Shown: positions 9,401 through 19,588, numbered from the stretch's first letter. The stretch: 64,000 nt of DNA from Symbiodinium natans (GCA_905221605.1 CAJNDS010000136.1:790001-854000); one strand, 5' to 3'. Made by a program: numbers and translations. Notes: generated by a model from the letters alone, not told the origin.

Positions 9401-12400
9401 CGAGCTCCACATCGTCCTCAACTAGCTCCTCGTCATCTTCCACGTCTACTTCTTCAGCTAGCTCCACAAGTACAACAACATCCACCTCCACATCCTCAAC
9501 AAGCTCTTCCACCAGCTCGAGCTCCACAAGCACTGCGTCATCCACAACAAGCACTACATCAACATCGACGACATCAACGAGCACAAGCAGCAGTAGCTCG
9601 ACCAGTACCACCACCAGCACAACATCTACAAGCACAACAAGTACATCTTCAAAGACCTCAACAACTACATCAACATCGACGACATCAACGAGCACAAGCA
9701 GCAGTAGCTCGACCAGTACTGCCACCAGCACAACATCTACAAGCACTACAAGTGCATCTTCAACCACCTCAACAACTACATCAATGTCGACGACATCAAC
9801 GAGCACAAGCAGCAGTAGCTCGACCAGTACCACCACCAGCACAACATCTACAAGCACTACAAGTACATCTTCAACAACCTCAACAACCACATCAGCATCG
9901 ACGACATCAGTGAGCACGAGCAGCACCAGCTCGACAAGCACAAGCACGAGCACAACATCTACAAGCACGTCCGCCACATCCACGTCAACCTCAACGACGA
10001 CGTCAACTTCGAGGACATCTACAAGCACCAGCGCGACCAGCTCGACCAGCAGCAGCACCAGCACAACATCTACAAGCAGTACAAGCACATCGACGTCAAC
10101 CTCAACGACTACATCAAGTTCCACCACATCAACAAGCACACGAAGCAGTAGTTCGACTAGCACAAGCGCCAGCAGCACCAGCTCCAGCAGCACCAGTTCC
10201 AGCACAACGTCGACGAGTATCAGCAGCACTTCTTCCTCCAGCTCGAGTTCGACCAGCTCCTCTTCCACAACATCTACTTCCTCAACTACCACAACAAGAA
10301 GCACAACATCAACCACCACCTCCACGACATCGTCAACGAGCACGTCCAGCACAACAACATCTTCGACCTCCAGCACATCAACAAGTACCACCAGCACCTC
10401 AACGTCTAGCAGCACAACATCATCCAGTTCGACTACTGCGTCCTCGACGACTCAGACTGCAACAGCCTCGACATCTTCCACAACAACCACGAGCGCAACA
10501 GTGTCGTCCACAAGCACGCTGACGAGCAGCACGTCCACGTCAACGAGCACTGCATCCTCAACCACTTCGACATCGACATCGGCCACCAGCAGCAGTACTA
10601 CAAGCTCGTCTACATCCAGCTCGTCTTCGTCCTCTTCTAGATCGAGCACAAGCACCTCGTCCACGTCCTCTAGCACGTCGACCTCGTCAACTTCCAGCTC
10701 CACATCATCTACCACATCTACCACATCTACCTCAAGCAGTAGCTCCACATCGTCAACAACTTCCTCCACGAGCTCCACATCGTCCTCAACCAGCTCCTCG
10801 TCATCTTCCACGTCCACTTCTTCAGCTAGCTCCACAAGTACAACAACATCCACCTCCACATCCTCAACAAGCTCTTCCACCAGCTCGAGCTCCACAAGCA
10901 CTGCGTCATCCACAACAAGCACTACATCAACATCGACGACATCAACGAGCACAAGCAGCAGTAGCTCGACCAGTACCACCACCAGCACAACATCTACAAG
11001 CACTACAAGTACATCTTCAACAACCTCAACAACTACATCAACATCGACGACATCAGTGAGCACGAGCAGCAGCAGCTCGACAAGCACAAGCACGAGCACA
11101 ACATCTACAAGCAGTACAAGTGCATCTTCAACCACCTCAACCACTACATCAACATCGACGACATCAACGAGCACAAGCAGCACCAGCACGACCAGCTCGA
11201 CCAGCAGCAGCACCAGTACAACATCTACAAGCAGTACAAGCACATCGACGTCAACCTCAACGACTACATCAAGTTCCACCACATCAACAAGCACACGAAG
11301 CAGTAGTTCGACTAGCACAAGCGCCAGCAGCACCAGCTCCAGCAGCACCAGTTCCAGCACAGCGTCGACAAGTATCAGCAGCACTTCTTCCTCCAGCTCG
11401 AGTTCGACCAGCTCCTCGTCCACAACATCTACTTCCTCAACTACTACAACAAGAAGCACAACATCATCCACCACCTCCACGACATCGTCAACGAGCACGT
11501 CCAGCACAACAACATCTTCGACCTCCAGCACATCAACAAGTACCACCAGCACCTCAATGTCTAGCAGTACAACATCATCCAGTTCGACTACCACGTCCTC
11601 GACGTCTCAGAGTTCAACATCTTCCACATCTTCCACAAGCACCACCTCCTCATCCAGCACATCGTCTTCAACTTCTTCCACAACAACCACGAGCGCAACA
11701 GTGTCGTCCACAAGCACGCTGACGAGCAGCACGTCTACGTCAACGAGCACCGCATCCTCAACCACTTCGACATCGACATCGGCCACCAGCAGCAGTACTA
11801 CAATCTCGTCTACATCCAGCTCGTCTTCGTCCTCTTCTACATCGAGCACAAGCACCTCGTCCACGTCCTCTAGCACGTCGACCTCGTCAACTTCCAGCTC
11901 CACATCATCTACCACATCTACCACATCTACCTCAAGCAGTAGCTCCACATCGTCAACAACTTCCTCCACGAGCTCCACATCGTCCTCAACCAGCTCCTCG
12001 TCATCTTCCACGTCTACTTCTTCAGCTAGCTCCACAAGTACAACAACATCCACCTCCACATCCTCAACAAGCTCTTCCACCAGCTCGAGCTCCACAAGCA
12101 CTGCGTCATCCACAACAAGCACTACATCAACATCGACGACATCAACGAGCACAAGCAGCGGTAGCTCGACCAGTACCACCACCAGCACCACATCTACCAG
12201 CACAACAAGTACATCTTCAACGACCTCAACAACTACCTCAACATCGACGACTTCAACGAGCACAAGCAGCAGTAGCTCGACAAGCACAAGCACGAGCACA
12301 ACAACTACAAGCACGTCCGGCACATCCACGTCAAGTTCAACGACGACGTCAACATCGAGGACATCTACAAGCACCAGCGCGACCAGCTCGACCAGCAGCA

Positions 12401-13861
12401 GCACCAGCACAACATCTACAAGCACTGCAAGCACATCAACATCAACCTCAACCACTACATCAAGTTCGACCACATCAACAAGCACGCGAAGCAGTAGTTC
12501 GACTAGCACAAGCGCCAGCAGCAGCAGCTCCAGCAGTACCAGCTCCAGCACAACGTCGACGAGTATCAGCAGCACTTCTTCCTCCAGCTCGAGTTCGACC
12601 AGCTCCTCGTCTACAACATCTACCTCCTCAACTACCACAACAAGAAGCACCACTTCAACAGCCTCAACTTCCAGCACAACCTCCAGCACTACCTCGTCAA
12701 CATCAACAGCAACGTCATCGACGAGTAGCTCCACAATTTCCTTCTCTTCTACTTCTGCGAGCTCCACGACATCAAGTTCTTCGAGCTCCACCACTTCCTC
12801 CGGCACTGCCACGAGTAGCACGTCCACATCCTCAACAACTTCGTCCCGAAGCTCGACGAGGTCCCTCACTTCTAGCACGTCGTCCTCTACCTCTTACTCC
12901 TCGTCCTCATCCGTCTCGCACACATCGTCAACGTCCTCCACCTACAGCCAGACAAGCACAACATCCACGAACTCAGTGGCTTCAACTCTGTTGGGAACCT
13001 CACTTAGCCAAGAGTTGAACTTTAACCCTTTTTGGGTTTCCTTATTCTGTAGGAATCATAAAAGTTCATCCTCTTGTTTTTTCCCTCAAGGTTATTGGAG
13101 AAATTAAGGAACTGAGCCTGCATCAATGGCAGGGGCTGCTGCAGCTGCATCGCTTGCAGCCGTGGCTCTCTTGGGTGCTGCGGCAGTGCCATTGTACAGC
13201 TACCGCAGACGAAGGCTTGAGATCAACATCGAGCCAGACGAGAAGCCAGTCGTGGGCTACGAAATCAGCTACCGAGAGATGTGGAGCGTGTCGCGGCCGG
13301 CCGCCACCCCTTGTGAGGTGCGCGAGTGCTGGACAGAGGAGTCCGCTCGACCGGCCGCAACCGTGAGAGAGCTCAAGAAGTCACGCACAGCCCAACCGAG
13401 GCTCGTCGTGGAAGACGTGGAAGACGAATCTGGTGACTTACCAAGCAAAGCTCAGCGGAGCAACGCAGAGCAGGTGCGGGCTTTCCGCCTCGATCGACTT
13501 GCAACATTTGCGACCGAGGGGACTGATGGGACCACACTGCCCTCTCAGCGTCCTAGCAGCCCAGTGGTACCCTAAACCCTAAACCCTAAACCCTAAACCC
13601 TTTTGCCCTTTCTGCTGGTCCAAGTTTCCCATTCATATAAAGTACCCAACCCCCAAAATGGGTACCCAACTTGGGTGTCCTTATTCATTGTTATTAATCT
13701 GGTTACTGGGGGTACCAAGGCTATTGGCCTCTCCAAAGGACATGCCAGCTGCTTCGGCCAATGCCGTTGCAATGCGAGAGCGCACGCGCAGCCGCCTGCA
13801 CCGCTTGGACACCGCGTCCAGCGAAGCGCTCGCGCCTCCAAAGGAGGTTGCTTGGTCATAG
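6452..13861 (+). CDS. Giant Ser/Thr-rich secreted or type I membrane protein, eight exons
   Basis: Proposed exons: 6452-6464, 6583-6664, 6805-6925, 7094-7246, 7352-7411, 7525-13012, 13109-13556, 13720-13861; 2,168 codons plus stop, in frame throughout. The start gives MHRLGLVLLLCLLWP, a typical signal peptide. Two related domains follow: one with FTDIDTDEYMIEGVISW and VPVGTNQVTL, the second with IAFTDEDYLENFIGGTVTW and YILVYASNPNG. They are fibronectin-like in pattern and resemble repeats I associate with dinoflagellate surface proteins (from memory). About 1,700 residues of Ser/Thr follow, expected to be O-glycosylated and extended. Then comes a helix (AAAAASLAAVALLGAAAVPL) with RRRR after it, and a cytoplasmic tail. 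Introns 6465-6582 and 6665-6804 are GT-AG with telomere repeats; the others are non-canonical repeat elements. The 7247-7351 boundary is the least certain. The TAG at 13859 touches another inverted-repeat element, so the tail may continue. Role inferred: cell-surface or cell-wall mucin. Confidence 0.7.
6926..7093 (+). mobile_element. Introner used as an intron in the Ser/Thr gene
   Basis: Starts GGGAGGGAGGGG and ends CCCTCCCC...TATAAAAG. Removal joins HEKDFQ to DKEHLPAIQF in phase 0. G-runs reach 18 bases. Confidence 0.6.
7412..7524 (+). mobile_element. Family H introner in the Ser/Thr gene
   Basis: AGCACCCGGAGTGGGCTC at the left, GGTTACTCCTGGGTCTAG at the right. Phase 0 removal joins DGVDMET to ETTFEEAGY. 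Confidence 0.7.
7597..13012 (+). repeat. Ser/Thr-coding region built of long internal repeats
   Basis: From about 7910 to 12990 the DNA is almost only Ser and Thr codons. The motif TCCTCGTCATCTTCCACGT recurs at about 8281, 9427, 10795 and 11995, giving four copies of a 1.15-1.37 kb unit with nearly identical long stretches. This points to recent segmental duplication and likely length polymorphism. Confidence 0.75.
13013..13108 (+). mobile_element. Introner, AGTT family, in the Ser/Thr gene
   Basis: 96 bp from AGTTGAACTTTAACCC to AGAAATTAAG. Contains an in-frame TAA, so it must be removed to link the stalk to the transmembrane exon. No GT-AG choice works. Confidence 0.7.
13557..13719 (+). 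mobile_element. Family D introner with CCCTAAA expansion, in the Ser/Thr gene
   Basis: CAGCCCAGTGGTACCC at the left, GGTTACTGGGGGTACCAAG at the right. Four CCCTAAA units sit where the D copy at 51822 has CCCTTTACCC. Confidence 0.7.
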
Positions 13862-13982
13862 TTGGGTAAGATTTTACATTTTTTAAGGGTACTTAAACCC
13901 AATAAGCAATAAACGTGTATATTTTTAAGGGTACTTAAACCCAATAAGGAATAAAAGTGGAAATTTTTAATCTTATCCCAAC
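13861..13982. mobile_element. Inverted-repeat element after the Ser/Thr gene
   Basis: Starts GTTGGGTAAGATT and ends with the inverse AATCTTATCCCAAC. Two direct copies of a motif beginning AAGGGTACTTAAACCCAATA lie inside. Introner-like in size (122 bp). Confidence 0.5.
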
Positions 13983-14036
13983 CATGAACTAGGTTGGTGG
14001 AGCGACTCCACAGAGCCTCTTCGCAGGCACGCGGAA

Positions 14037-14142
14037 TAAGTCGGAGCTCATGAACCCCAACAACTGGCATGTTCCGAGCCAGGAGATGATGCAGGTGACG
14101 ACTCCTGCGGCCGCCGTGGCACAGTGTCGGCGCCGGAAGTGA
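14037..14142 (+). CDS. Probable exon
   Basis: Open reading KSELMNPNNWHVPSQEMMQV to TGA with good composition. It lies in a telomere-free stretch downstream of the Ser/Thr gene. Confidence 0.45.
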
Positions 14143-14200
14143 TGCCGAATGGGCCCGGACGAGCACATCAAGCACGTGGGGTTTGGAAATCCGACCTAGG

Positions 14201-14237
14201 AAGAAGAAGAAGAAGAAGAAGTAGCAGTAGTAGTAGG
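14201..14237. repeat. GAA/GTA trinucleotide microsatellite
   Basis: Seven AGA units followed by AGT/GTA units. Confidence 0.8.
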
Positions 14238-14239
14238 AG

Positions 14240-14414
14240 GGTGCTCCCTCTGGTCCCGGAGCTAATGCTCTGTGCACCCTTCTGGGAACGAAAAGAGCAC
14301 ATGCGCGAAGGTGGTATCTGCTTCTTCGCCTTTGCTTTGTTTATGTTAAAGTTTAAGCATTTTTGGCAGTGCAGCATGGCAGACGTCAGATCATACCTTA
14401 TCTTGTCTCTATAG
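14240..14414 (+). CDS. Possible exon with membrane segment
   Basis: Open frame with CAPFWERKEHMREGGICFFA, then FALFMLKFKHFW, to a stop at 14414. Only composition supports it. Confidence 0.35.
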
Positions 14415-14572
14415 AGAGGTTCTCTCGCGGGCTTGCCTAGGCGGACCTAAACATATCTTGGACGGATTCAAGACGCTCTGTTACGCATCATGCTTCCAGG
14501 AGGGCCGCAACAAATGAGTAAAGGGCTCCTTCGCAACCACTTCCAGGTTTACAGGTTATCGCAACAATATCC

Positions 14573-14742
14573 CTTATCATAGGCTTCTTGCAGGTAACCT
14601 ACCAAAAAGGTACGACTTGTCATAGGGTTCTTACAGGTAACCTACAAGAAGGGGAGGACTTATCATAGGATTCTTGCAGGTAACCTACCAGAAACGGCGG
14701 ACTTATCATAGGATTCTTACAGGTAGCCAACCAAAAAGGCCG
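14573..14742. repeat. 43-bp tandem repeat, four copies
   Basis: Units start near 14573, 14616, 14659 and 14702, each with TTATCATAGG...TTCTTGCAGGTAACCTACC. Each unit contains CAGGTAACC, which resembles a splice-site pair. Confidence 0.75.
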
Positions 14743-14860
14743 CGTGCCAATATTAATTGCTTGTAACAGGGCCGCGGCCCGCACACGCGACATACCCCGT
14801 TACAGAGGGTATGTATCAACGGCCGGGGTTTTGCGACAGACCTGTTTGTTGTTGTCTGCA

Positions 14861-15600
14861 GGTTCCAAGTCTTGCTTATCGGGGGGTAAGTGTTCGTAAG
14901 TTTCAAGAAGCAAGTATATATGTAACACTGAATTTTAAACCCCCTTAAACCCTTAAAGGCTGCGTATGTGGGGTGGTTCTAAGTCTTGCTTATCGGGGGG
15001 TAAGTGTTCGTAAGTTTCAAGAAGCAAATATATATGCAACACTGAATTTTAAACCCCCTTAAACCCTGAAAGGCTGCGTATGTGGGGTTTCTAAGTCTTG
15101 CTTATCGGGGGGTAAGTGTTCGTAAGTTTCAAGAAGCAAATATATATGTAACCCTGAATTTTAAACCCCCTTAAACCCTTAAAGGCTGCGTATGTGGGGT
15201 GGTTCTAAGTCTTGCTTATCGGGGGGTAAGTGTTCGTAAGTTTCAAGAAGCAAATATATATGCAACACTGAATTTTAAACCCCCTTAAACCCTTAAAGGC
15301 TGCGTATGTGGGGTTTCTAAGTCTTGCTTATCGGGGGGTAAGTGTTCGTAAGTTTCAAGAAGCAAATATATATGTAACCCTGAATTTTAAACCCCCTTAA
15401 ACCCTTAAAGGCTGCGTATGTGGGGTGGTTCTAAGTCTTGCTTATCGGGGGGTAAGTGTTCGTAAATTTCAAGAAGCAAATATATATGTAACCCTGAATT
15501 TTAAACCCCCTTAAACCCTTCAGGCTGCGTATGTGGGGTGGTTCTAAGTCGTGCTTATCGGGGGGTAAGTGTTCGTAAATTTCAAGAAGCTGTGAGGGTT
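14861..15600. repeat. 113-bp satellite, about seven copies, with a dimeric higher-order pattern
   Basis: The anchor AAGTCTTGCTTATC recurs at 14867, 14981, 15093, 15207, 15319, 15433 and (with one change) 15546. Spacing alternates 114/112. Copies alternate between GTGGTTCTAAG and GTTTCTAAG at the unit start, so the array grows as a 226-bp dimer. It is flanked by similar sequences containing CGACATACCCCGTTACA. Confidence 0.85.
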
Positions 15601-16060
15601 CCAGGTCTTGCTTGTCGCGGCCAACCCCACTCGGTCCTCAACAGGGGGACGCTCCAGGCTTTCGGCAAGACACCCCCGAAGCCTGAAACCCCGAAATCTC
15701 CAAAAATCTGTGCTCATGCCTCCCGGCGCGCGACATACCCCGTTACAAGTGCGTTACATACCCGCGACAGACCAAACACAGTCCATTGCGACATCTGCGT
15801 AAGCAACGTGCGCCCCAAGTAGACGCATTATCGTCCTACCCCAATGCGCCCTGAGACCCTTTTTTAGTGCATGAATATAATATAATAGAATATAATATCA
15901 TATAATATAATATAATATAGTAATATATATATATATATCTATTATAATATAGCATGATACGAACGTGCGCGCGACAGAGGTCTGTAACTAGCCGGGCGTT
16001 ACAGAGGTCTGTAACAGGTGGGCGCGGGCGCGGGCCGCGACAACCGGGGGTTTAGGCACA
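15601..16060. other. Non-coding stretch with CGACA/GTTACAG motifs and an AT-rich core
   Basis: Contains repeated GTTACAGAGGTCTGTAAC-type inverted motifs around 15985-16015 and a TAATATAATA tract at about 15868-15955. No convincing exon. Confidence 0.5.
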
Positions 16061-16077
16061 CAGCCAAAAGAGTAGGC

Positions 16078-16128
16078 TTTGGGTGCATTAAGGTTTGTCT
16101 TGGAACGATTGGACCCGACTTGTATTCA
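16078..16128 (+). CDS. Small possible exon
   Basis: Reads FGCIKVCLGTIGPDLYS before a GGTCTGG edge. Confidence 0.35.
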
Positions 16129-16206
16129 GGGTCTGGTTTTTTGTGTATGTGGCTGCATCACCTTAGAGGTTCTGAAGGGAGGAGGTTTAGGGGTTGAGGG
16201 TTGAGG

Positions 16207-16380
16207 GTTTAGGGTCCTTAAGGGAGAGGGGGGGGGGTTCATGGCGGGTCGGTACCTCAGGAACCTTAGGGAAGCTTAGGGAGCCTTAGGGGATCTTCGG
16301 GGCAAGTGGGGAGCAATATGGAACCTTGGGTTACATACCGCCCTTCAACCCCCCTCCCCTATTTAGAACCCTATATATAG
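16207..16380. mobile_element. Introner-like element, inverse copy of the intron at 6926-7093
   Basis: The reverse complement shares the CTAAGCTTCCCTAAGGTTCC core and AGGTACC with the sequence at 7020-7050. This is a second, inverted copy of the same family. Confidence 0.6.
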
Positions 16381-16422
16381 CTGGCAGATCTAGCGGTTGT
16401 CTGCTAGTAGGAGGCTTCATAA

Positions 16423-16488
16423 AGGCGCAGTCGACGGTTTGACACACTTCGTCACCTTGCAGTGCGCCCTGAGTGTCAGGAACCCTGA
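16423..16488 (+). CDS. Small probable exon
   Basis: Reads RRSRRFDTLRHLAVRPECQ to TGA. Confidence 0.4.
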   Translation, partial: RRSRRFDTLRHLAVRPECQEP

Positions 16489-16547
16489 ACCCTAACCTTT
16501 AAACCCTGAACCCCACCTGCCCTGCCCCGAACCTTCGAAAATCCTAG

Positions 16548-16616
16548 GGTGGTGGCTCGGCCTCGTGGCCGCGTGCACTGTGCCTGGGCTTTGAAACTCA
16601 GCCTGTTGAGGGTTTA
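16548..16616 (+). CDS. Small probable exon
   Basis: After CCTAG it reads VVARPRGRVHCAWALKLSLL into a TTTAGGG edge. Confidence 0.4.
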
Positions 16617-16640
16617 GGGTTTAGGGGTTCGTTTCGGGGT

Positions 16641-16716
16641 TCTGCCCTCGGCAAGAAGGGGGTCAGTAGATGCGCAGCAGGAGAGACCTTTCAGCAGACT
16701 TCAACGCCTGTTAAGG
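16641..16716 (+). CDS. Exon with canonical donor
   Basis: Reads SALGKKGVSRCAAGETFQQ, then TSTPVK, and ends at G/GTGAGT. Confidence 0.5.
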
Positions 16717-16864
16717 GTGAGTAAATTGGGGTTTGCGTGTGTGCTGCAGGAGCAGTGTGTGCTGGTTAGGGTAGTCGCTGCATGAGGGACGGCTTCGGGT
16801 TTTGCGCTTTGGCGGAGGAGGGTGGGTTTGTCAGGAAGGCGAGGATAGGCGGGCGTCTGGCAGT

Positions 16865-17103
16865 TAGCAAGTCCAGCTTCAATAGGGTTTAGGGTTTAGG
16901 GTTTAGGGTTTAGGGTTTAGGGTTTAGGGTTTAGGGTTTAGGGTTTAGGGTGTCGGCAGGGTTTTTTTCTTCTGACTTTTACCAGGCATTGGGAGCCCTG
17001 GTGCACAGGGGTTTAGGGTTTGTTCGCAGCTTGCATTTCCCTAACCCTAAACCCTAAACCCTAAACCCTAAACCCTGAACCCTAAACCCTAAACCCTAAA
17101 CCC
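16865..17103. repeat. Inverted telomere-repeat pair: TTTAGGG x12 then CCCTAAA x9
   Basis: TTTAGGG units 16885-16953 and CCCTAAA units 17043-17103 face each other across about 90 bp. They could pair into a long hairpin if transcribed. Exon-like sequence follows directly on the right. Confidence 0.8.
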
Positions 17104-17134
17104 TATCTTTGTCGGAGCTCGCGCCATCCCCCAG

Positions 17135-17230
17135 AAATGCTCAACCACGCGCAGCGGGCCTCATCGCAATGCGAAGCGCATGTCTCCAGAGCTCAGTGTG
17201 AAGCACTGGGCTCTGCAGATCGATGTTTAG
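17135..17230 (+). CDS. Probable exon between outward telomere tracts
   Basis: Acceptor CCCCAG. Reads KCSTTRSGPHRNAKRMSPEL, then SVKHWALQID, to TAG in the following TTTAGGG tract. Confidence 0.5.
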   Translation, partial: KCSTTRSGPHRNAKRMSPELSVKHWALQIDV

Positions 17231-17345
17231 GGTTTAGGGTTTAGGGTTTAGGGTTTAGGGTTTAGGGTCATCATAACCATACTACGAATGTCATTGTGAT
17301 CGTGATTCAACGGAAGGGGGTCCAACATCTTTTCTCATTTCTTAG

Positions 17346-17424
17346 GCCACCTTTCCCCTCGATTTCACCCTCCCATTCTCACGTGGCTGCTGGCAAGTGA
17401 GCTCGGGCTTTGGAACCCCTGAAC
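17346..17424 (+). CDS. Probable exon ending at a family E element
   Basis: Acceptor TTTCTTAG. Reads ATFPLDFTLPFSRGCWQVSS, then GFGTPE, up to TTGGGATGTT. Confidence 0.5.
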
Positions 17425-17518
17425 TTGGGATGTTCCCCCTTATACTAGCAGTCCTGAATTGGGACTGTAATCCCTATTAGGCTATTAGGGACTGTGAGTA
17501 GAAGGAAAAACATCCCAA
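17425..17518. mobile_element. Family E introner-like element
   Basis: Ends TTGGGATGTT and AACATCCCAA form the inverted repeat. The interior (CAGTCCTGAATTGGGACT) matches the other E copies. Confidence 0.65.
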
Positions 17519-17690
17519 CCCTAAACCTCAAAGGGAACTCTCGGAATGGAGATCAGTATAGGTCTCAGAGTTTAAAAGCCATCCTAACCCCCCCCCCCCC
17601 TCCACGAAGGCCATAAAGAATCATCATTGCACGCTATTCTGCAGGTTTGAGAATTCCTCTTTGATGATCACAGAAATTATGCCAGCTTAG

Positions 17691-17896
17691 TCCAAGCACT
17701 CCGGCAGAGCTCCCCCGGCGAGCGCCTCCGCCCTAGGCGAGAGTGCGATGTTCGTCCCACACGCGAGCAGCCTTTGAGAACAACTTATTGTTCACAGCGA
17801 GTGCGCCCGTGGCTTCATCGAACTACTCCTGCTTGCTCTTCACGTAGGAACCCCTTCGTGTCGACACATTGTTTTGGGGAAGGCATTGTATTATAA
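17691..17896 (+). CDS. Probable exon, basic
   Basis: After a CTTAG acceptor, about 67 codons are open: QALRQSSPGERLRPRREC, then DVRPTREQPL. A second exon follows directly. This telomere-free 0.5 kb looks coding throughout. Confidence 0.5.
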
Positions 17897-17903
17897 TTAT
17901 TAG

Positions 17904-18057
17904 AATCGCTGGCCCTGAAGTGCGGCCTCGCGGAAGGAACGAAAAGCCTTCAACCCAGAATCAAGGCCCTAAAGGAAAGCCAGTTCGAGGAAAGCCCGTT
18001 TCTTCAAAACCCGAAGAACGTGCGACATTCCCTGCGGTGCGACTGTCAGTCAGCTAA
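17904..18057 (+). CDS. Probable 3' exon, Lys/Pro/Gly-rich
   Basis: Reads IAGPEVRPRGRNEKPSTQNQ, then KGKPVRGKPVSSKPEERA, to TAA. Confidence 0.5.
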
Positions 18058-18205
18058 CCCTATAAACCCTGTAAACCCTAATTATACACCCTACAAACCC
18101 TACAAACCCTATAAACCCTATAAACCTTCTAAACCCTCTAAACCCTATGAACCCTATAAACCCTAAAAACACTATAAATCCTACGAACCCTCTGAACCCT
18201 AAGCC
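18058..18205. repeat. Degenerate CCCTATAAA variant telomere-like tract
   Basis: Units vary between CCCTATAAA, CCCTACAAA and CCCTCTAAA. This is clearly decayed or variant, unlike the clean tracts. Confidence 0.7.
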
Positions 18206-18221
18206 CTAACCACCTTGGCAG

Positions 18222-18747
18222 GTGCTGGCGTTAGCGACAGCTGCCGCCTACCTGGCGGAGAGCCTCTCGGAGAGAGGCTTGAAGAGAGCCGGCGGTGAGT
18301 CTGGAGGCCCTTACGCTGCACAAAGACATATGTATATATATATATGTATATGTAATGTAATAGTAATGTAATGCAATGTAATGGAATGTAATGTAAGGTA
18401 ATGTAAGGTGATGAAATGAAGTGTAGTGTAATGTATTGTACTGTACTGTAATGCAATGCAATGTAATGTAATGTAATGTAATGTAATGTAATGTAATGTA
18501 TATATTGATACATGTATGTCTGCTTATGTCTGTGTATGTATATTGGTGTCTATGTCTACATTTTCATGTATGTACCATTTACATCCACATCCACATACAC
18601 ATACACATACGTATTGGCTTGTACTTCTGCATTGTTGGAACACGCTTGTATTGTATTTCGGAAGTGGGTATGAGGCTGGTCAAATCCGATAGTCACCTTT
18701 GGGTGGTGAGGGATGCCCTGGACCTTCAGCCGCAAGCCGTGCTTTGA
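18222..18747 (+). CDS. Two-exon 3' part of a gene, canonical GT-AG intron
   Basis: Exon 18222-18294 (acceptor TTGGCAG, donor G/GTGAGT) reads VLALATAAAYLAESLSERGL. Exon 18665-18747 (acceptor GGAAG) reads GMRLVKSDSHLWVVRDALDL to TGA. Phase 1 on both sides. The 370-bp intron carries a TAATG pentanucleotide array. Confidence 0.65.
18346..18500. repeat. TAATG/ATGTA pentanucleotide array
   Basis: About 25 imperfect 5-bp units inside the intron of the 18222-18747 gene. Confidence 0.85.
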
Positions 18748-18771
18748 AGGCTCAACGCTAAACCCTAAACT

Positions 18772-18890
18772 TTGGGATGTTCCCCCCTATACTAACACTC
18801 CTTAATAGGGATTAGAAGTTTAATAGGGAGTACTACAATCCCCATTCAGGACGGTTTGTACAAGAAGGGGTGCAACGGGGGATGTTTAGA
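18772..18890. mobile_element. Family E introner-like element
   Basis: TTTGGGATGTTCCCCCCTAT at the left, GGGGGATGTTTA at the right. Shares CTCCTTAATAGGGATTA with other E copies. Confidence 0.5.
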
Positions 18891-19064
18891 GTTTAGGTAG
18901 GGTGTCGCTGGTCTCAGCGCAGCAGCTAAACCCACAAGATAAGTCAAGCCAAGGGTGGCTCATCCGGTTTCGGGCGCTCATGTTCAGGGGCGTGCATCCA
19001 CCTAAACCCTAAACCCTAAACCCCCAAGCTTCAGAAGTTTGGGGCCAAGACCCCAGTTCTGCAG

Positions 19065-19097
19065 TTTCCGGCCTGGGTTTTGAAACACGAACACTAA
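19065..19097 (+). CDS. Short terminal exon
   Basis: Acceptor TTCTGCAG, then FPAWVLKHEH and TAA. Confidence 0.4.
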   Translation, partial: FPAWVLKHEH

Positions 19098-19163
19098 GTG
19101 GTGTGGCCGTTTTGGGGCTCTTCTTCACCCCAATCAAACATTAAAGCCCTTTTTCGGAAGTTT

Positions 19164-19255
19164 GACCCTAAACCCTAAACCCTAAATCCCAAACCCTAAA
19201 CCCCAAACCCTAAACCCCAAACCCTAAACCCTAAGCCCTAAACCCTAAACCCTAG
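19164..19255. repeat. CCCTAAA/CCCCAAA tract, about 12 units
   Basis: Near-perfect tandem heptamers directly upstream of the exon at 19256. Confidence 0.9.
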
Positions 19256-19347
19256 ACCGTGGCCTGCGCGTAGAGGTCACAGCGACAGCACGACGGACAG
19301 CAGCTCTCCGGGGGCTGCCATGGCCTTGGACCCCGTTCCGGACTTGA
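19256..19347 (+). CDS. Probable exon
   Basis: After CCCTAG it reads RGLRVEVTATARRTAALRGL, then PWPWTPFRT, to TGA. Confidence 0.45.
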
Positions 19348-19588
19348 GGTGACGGGTTTAGGGTTTGAGGTTTGGGGTTTAGGGTTTAGGGTGTAGGGTT
19401 TAGGGTTTGTAGGGTAGTGGGTCCCTTCAAGAGGGGTTGCTTGAGACTGGAGTTCTTGTAGCAACGGGTTGCAGCTGCATGCTGCATACTCATGCATGCT
19501 CTTCTGAGCTTAGGGTCTTTATACAAAGAACAGCCCCTTTCTGGTGGATTCTCATAGATCTGCTACAGAAAGCACCTTAGTTTGGGAG

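Noticed and set aside
7815-12878. Long open frames opposite and overlapping the Ser/Thr exon (Val/Glu/Asp-rich on minus, Pro/Gln/His-rich on plus)
   Set aside because: They are frame shadows of the repetitive Ser/Thr codons, with extreme composition and no splice or start context.
13603-13869. Alternative frame AIGLSKGHASCFGQC after the family D intron
   Set aside because: The D boundary that works at 51822 gives the other frame (LLASPKDMPAASANA), which also has better composition.
14573-15600. CRISPR-like repeat array
   Set aside because: Units are tandem without unique spacers and the DNA is clearly eukaryotic.
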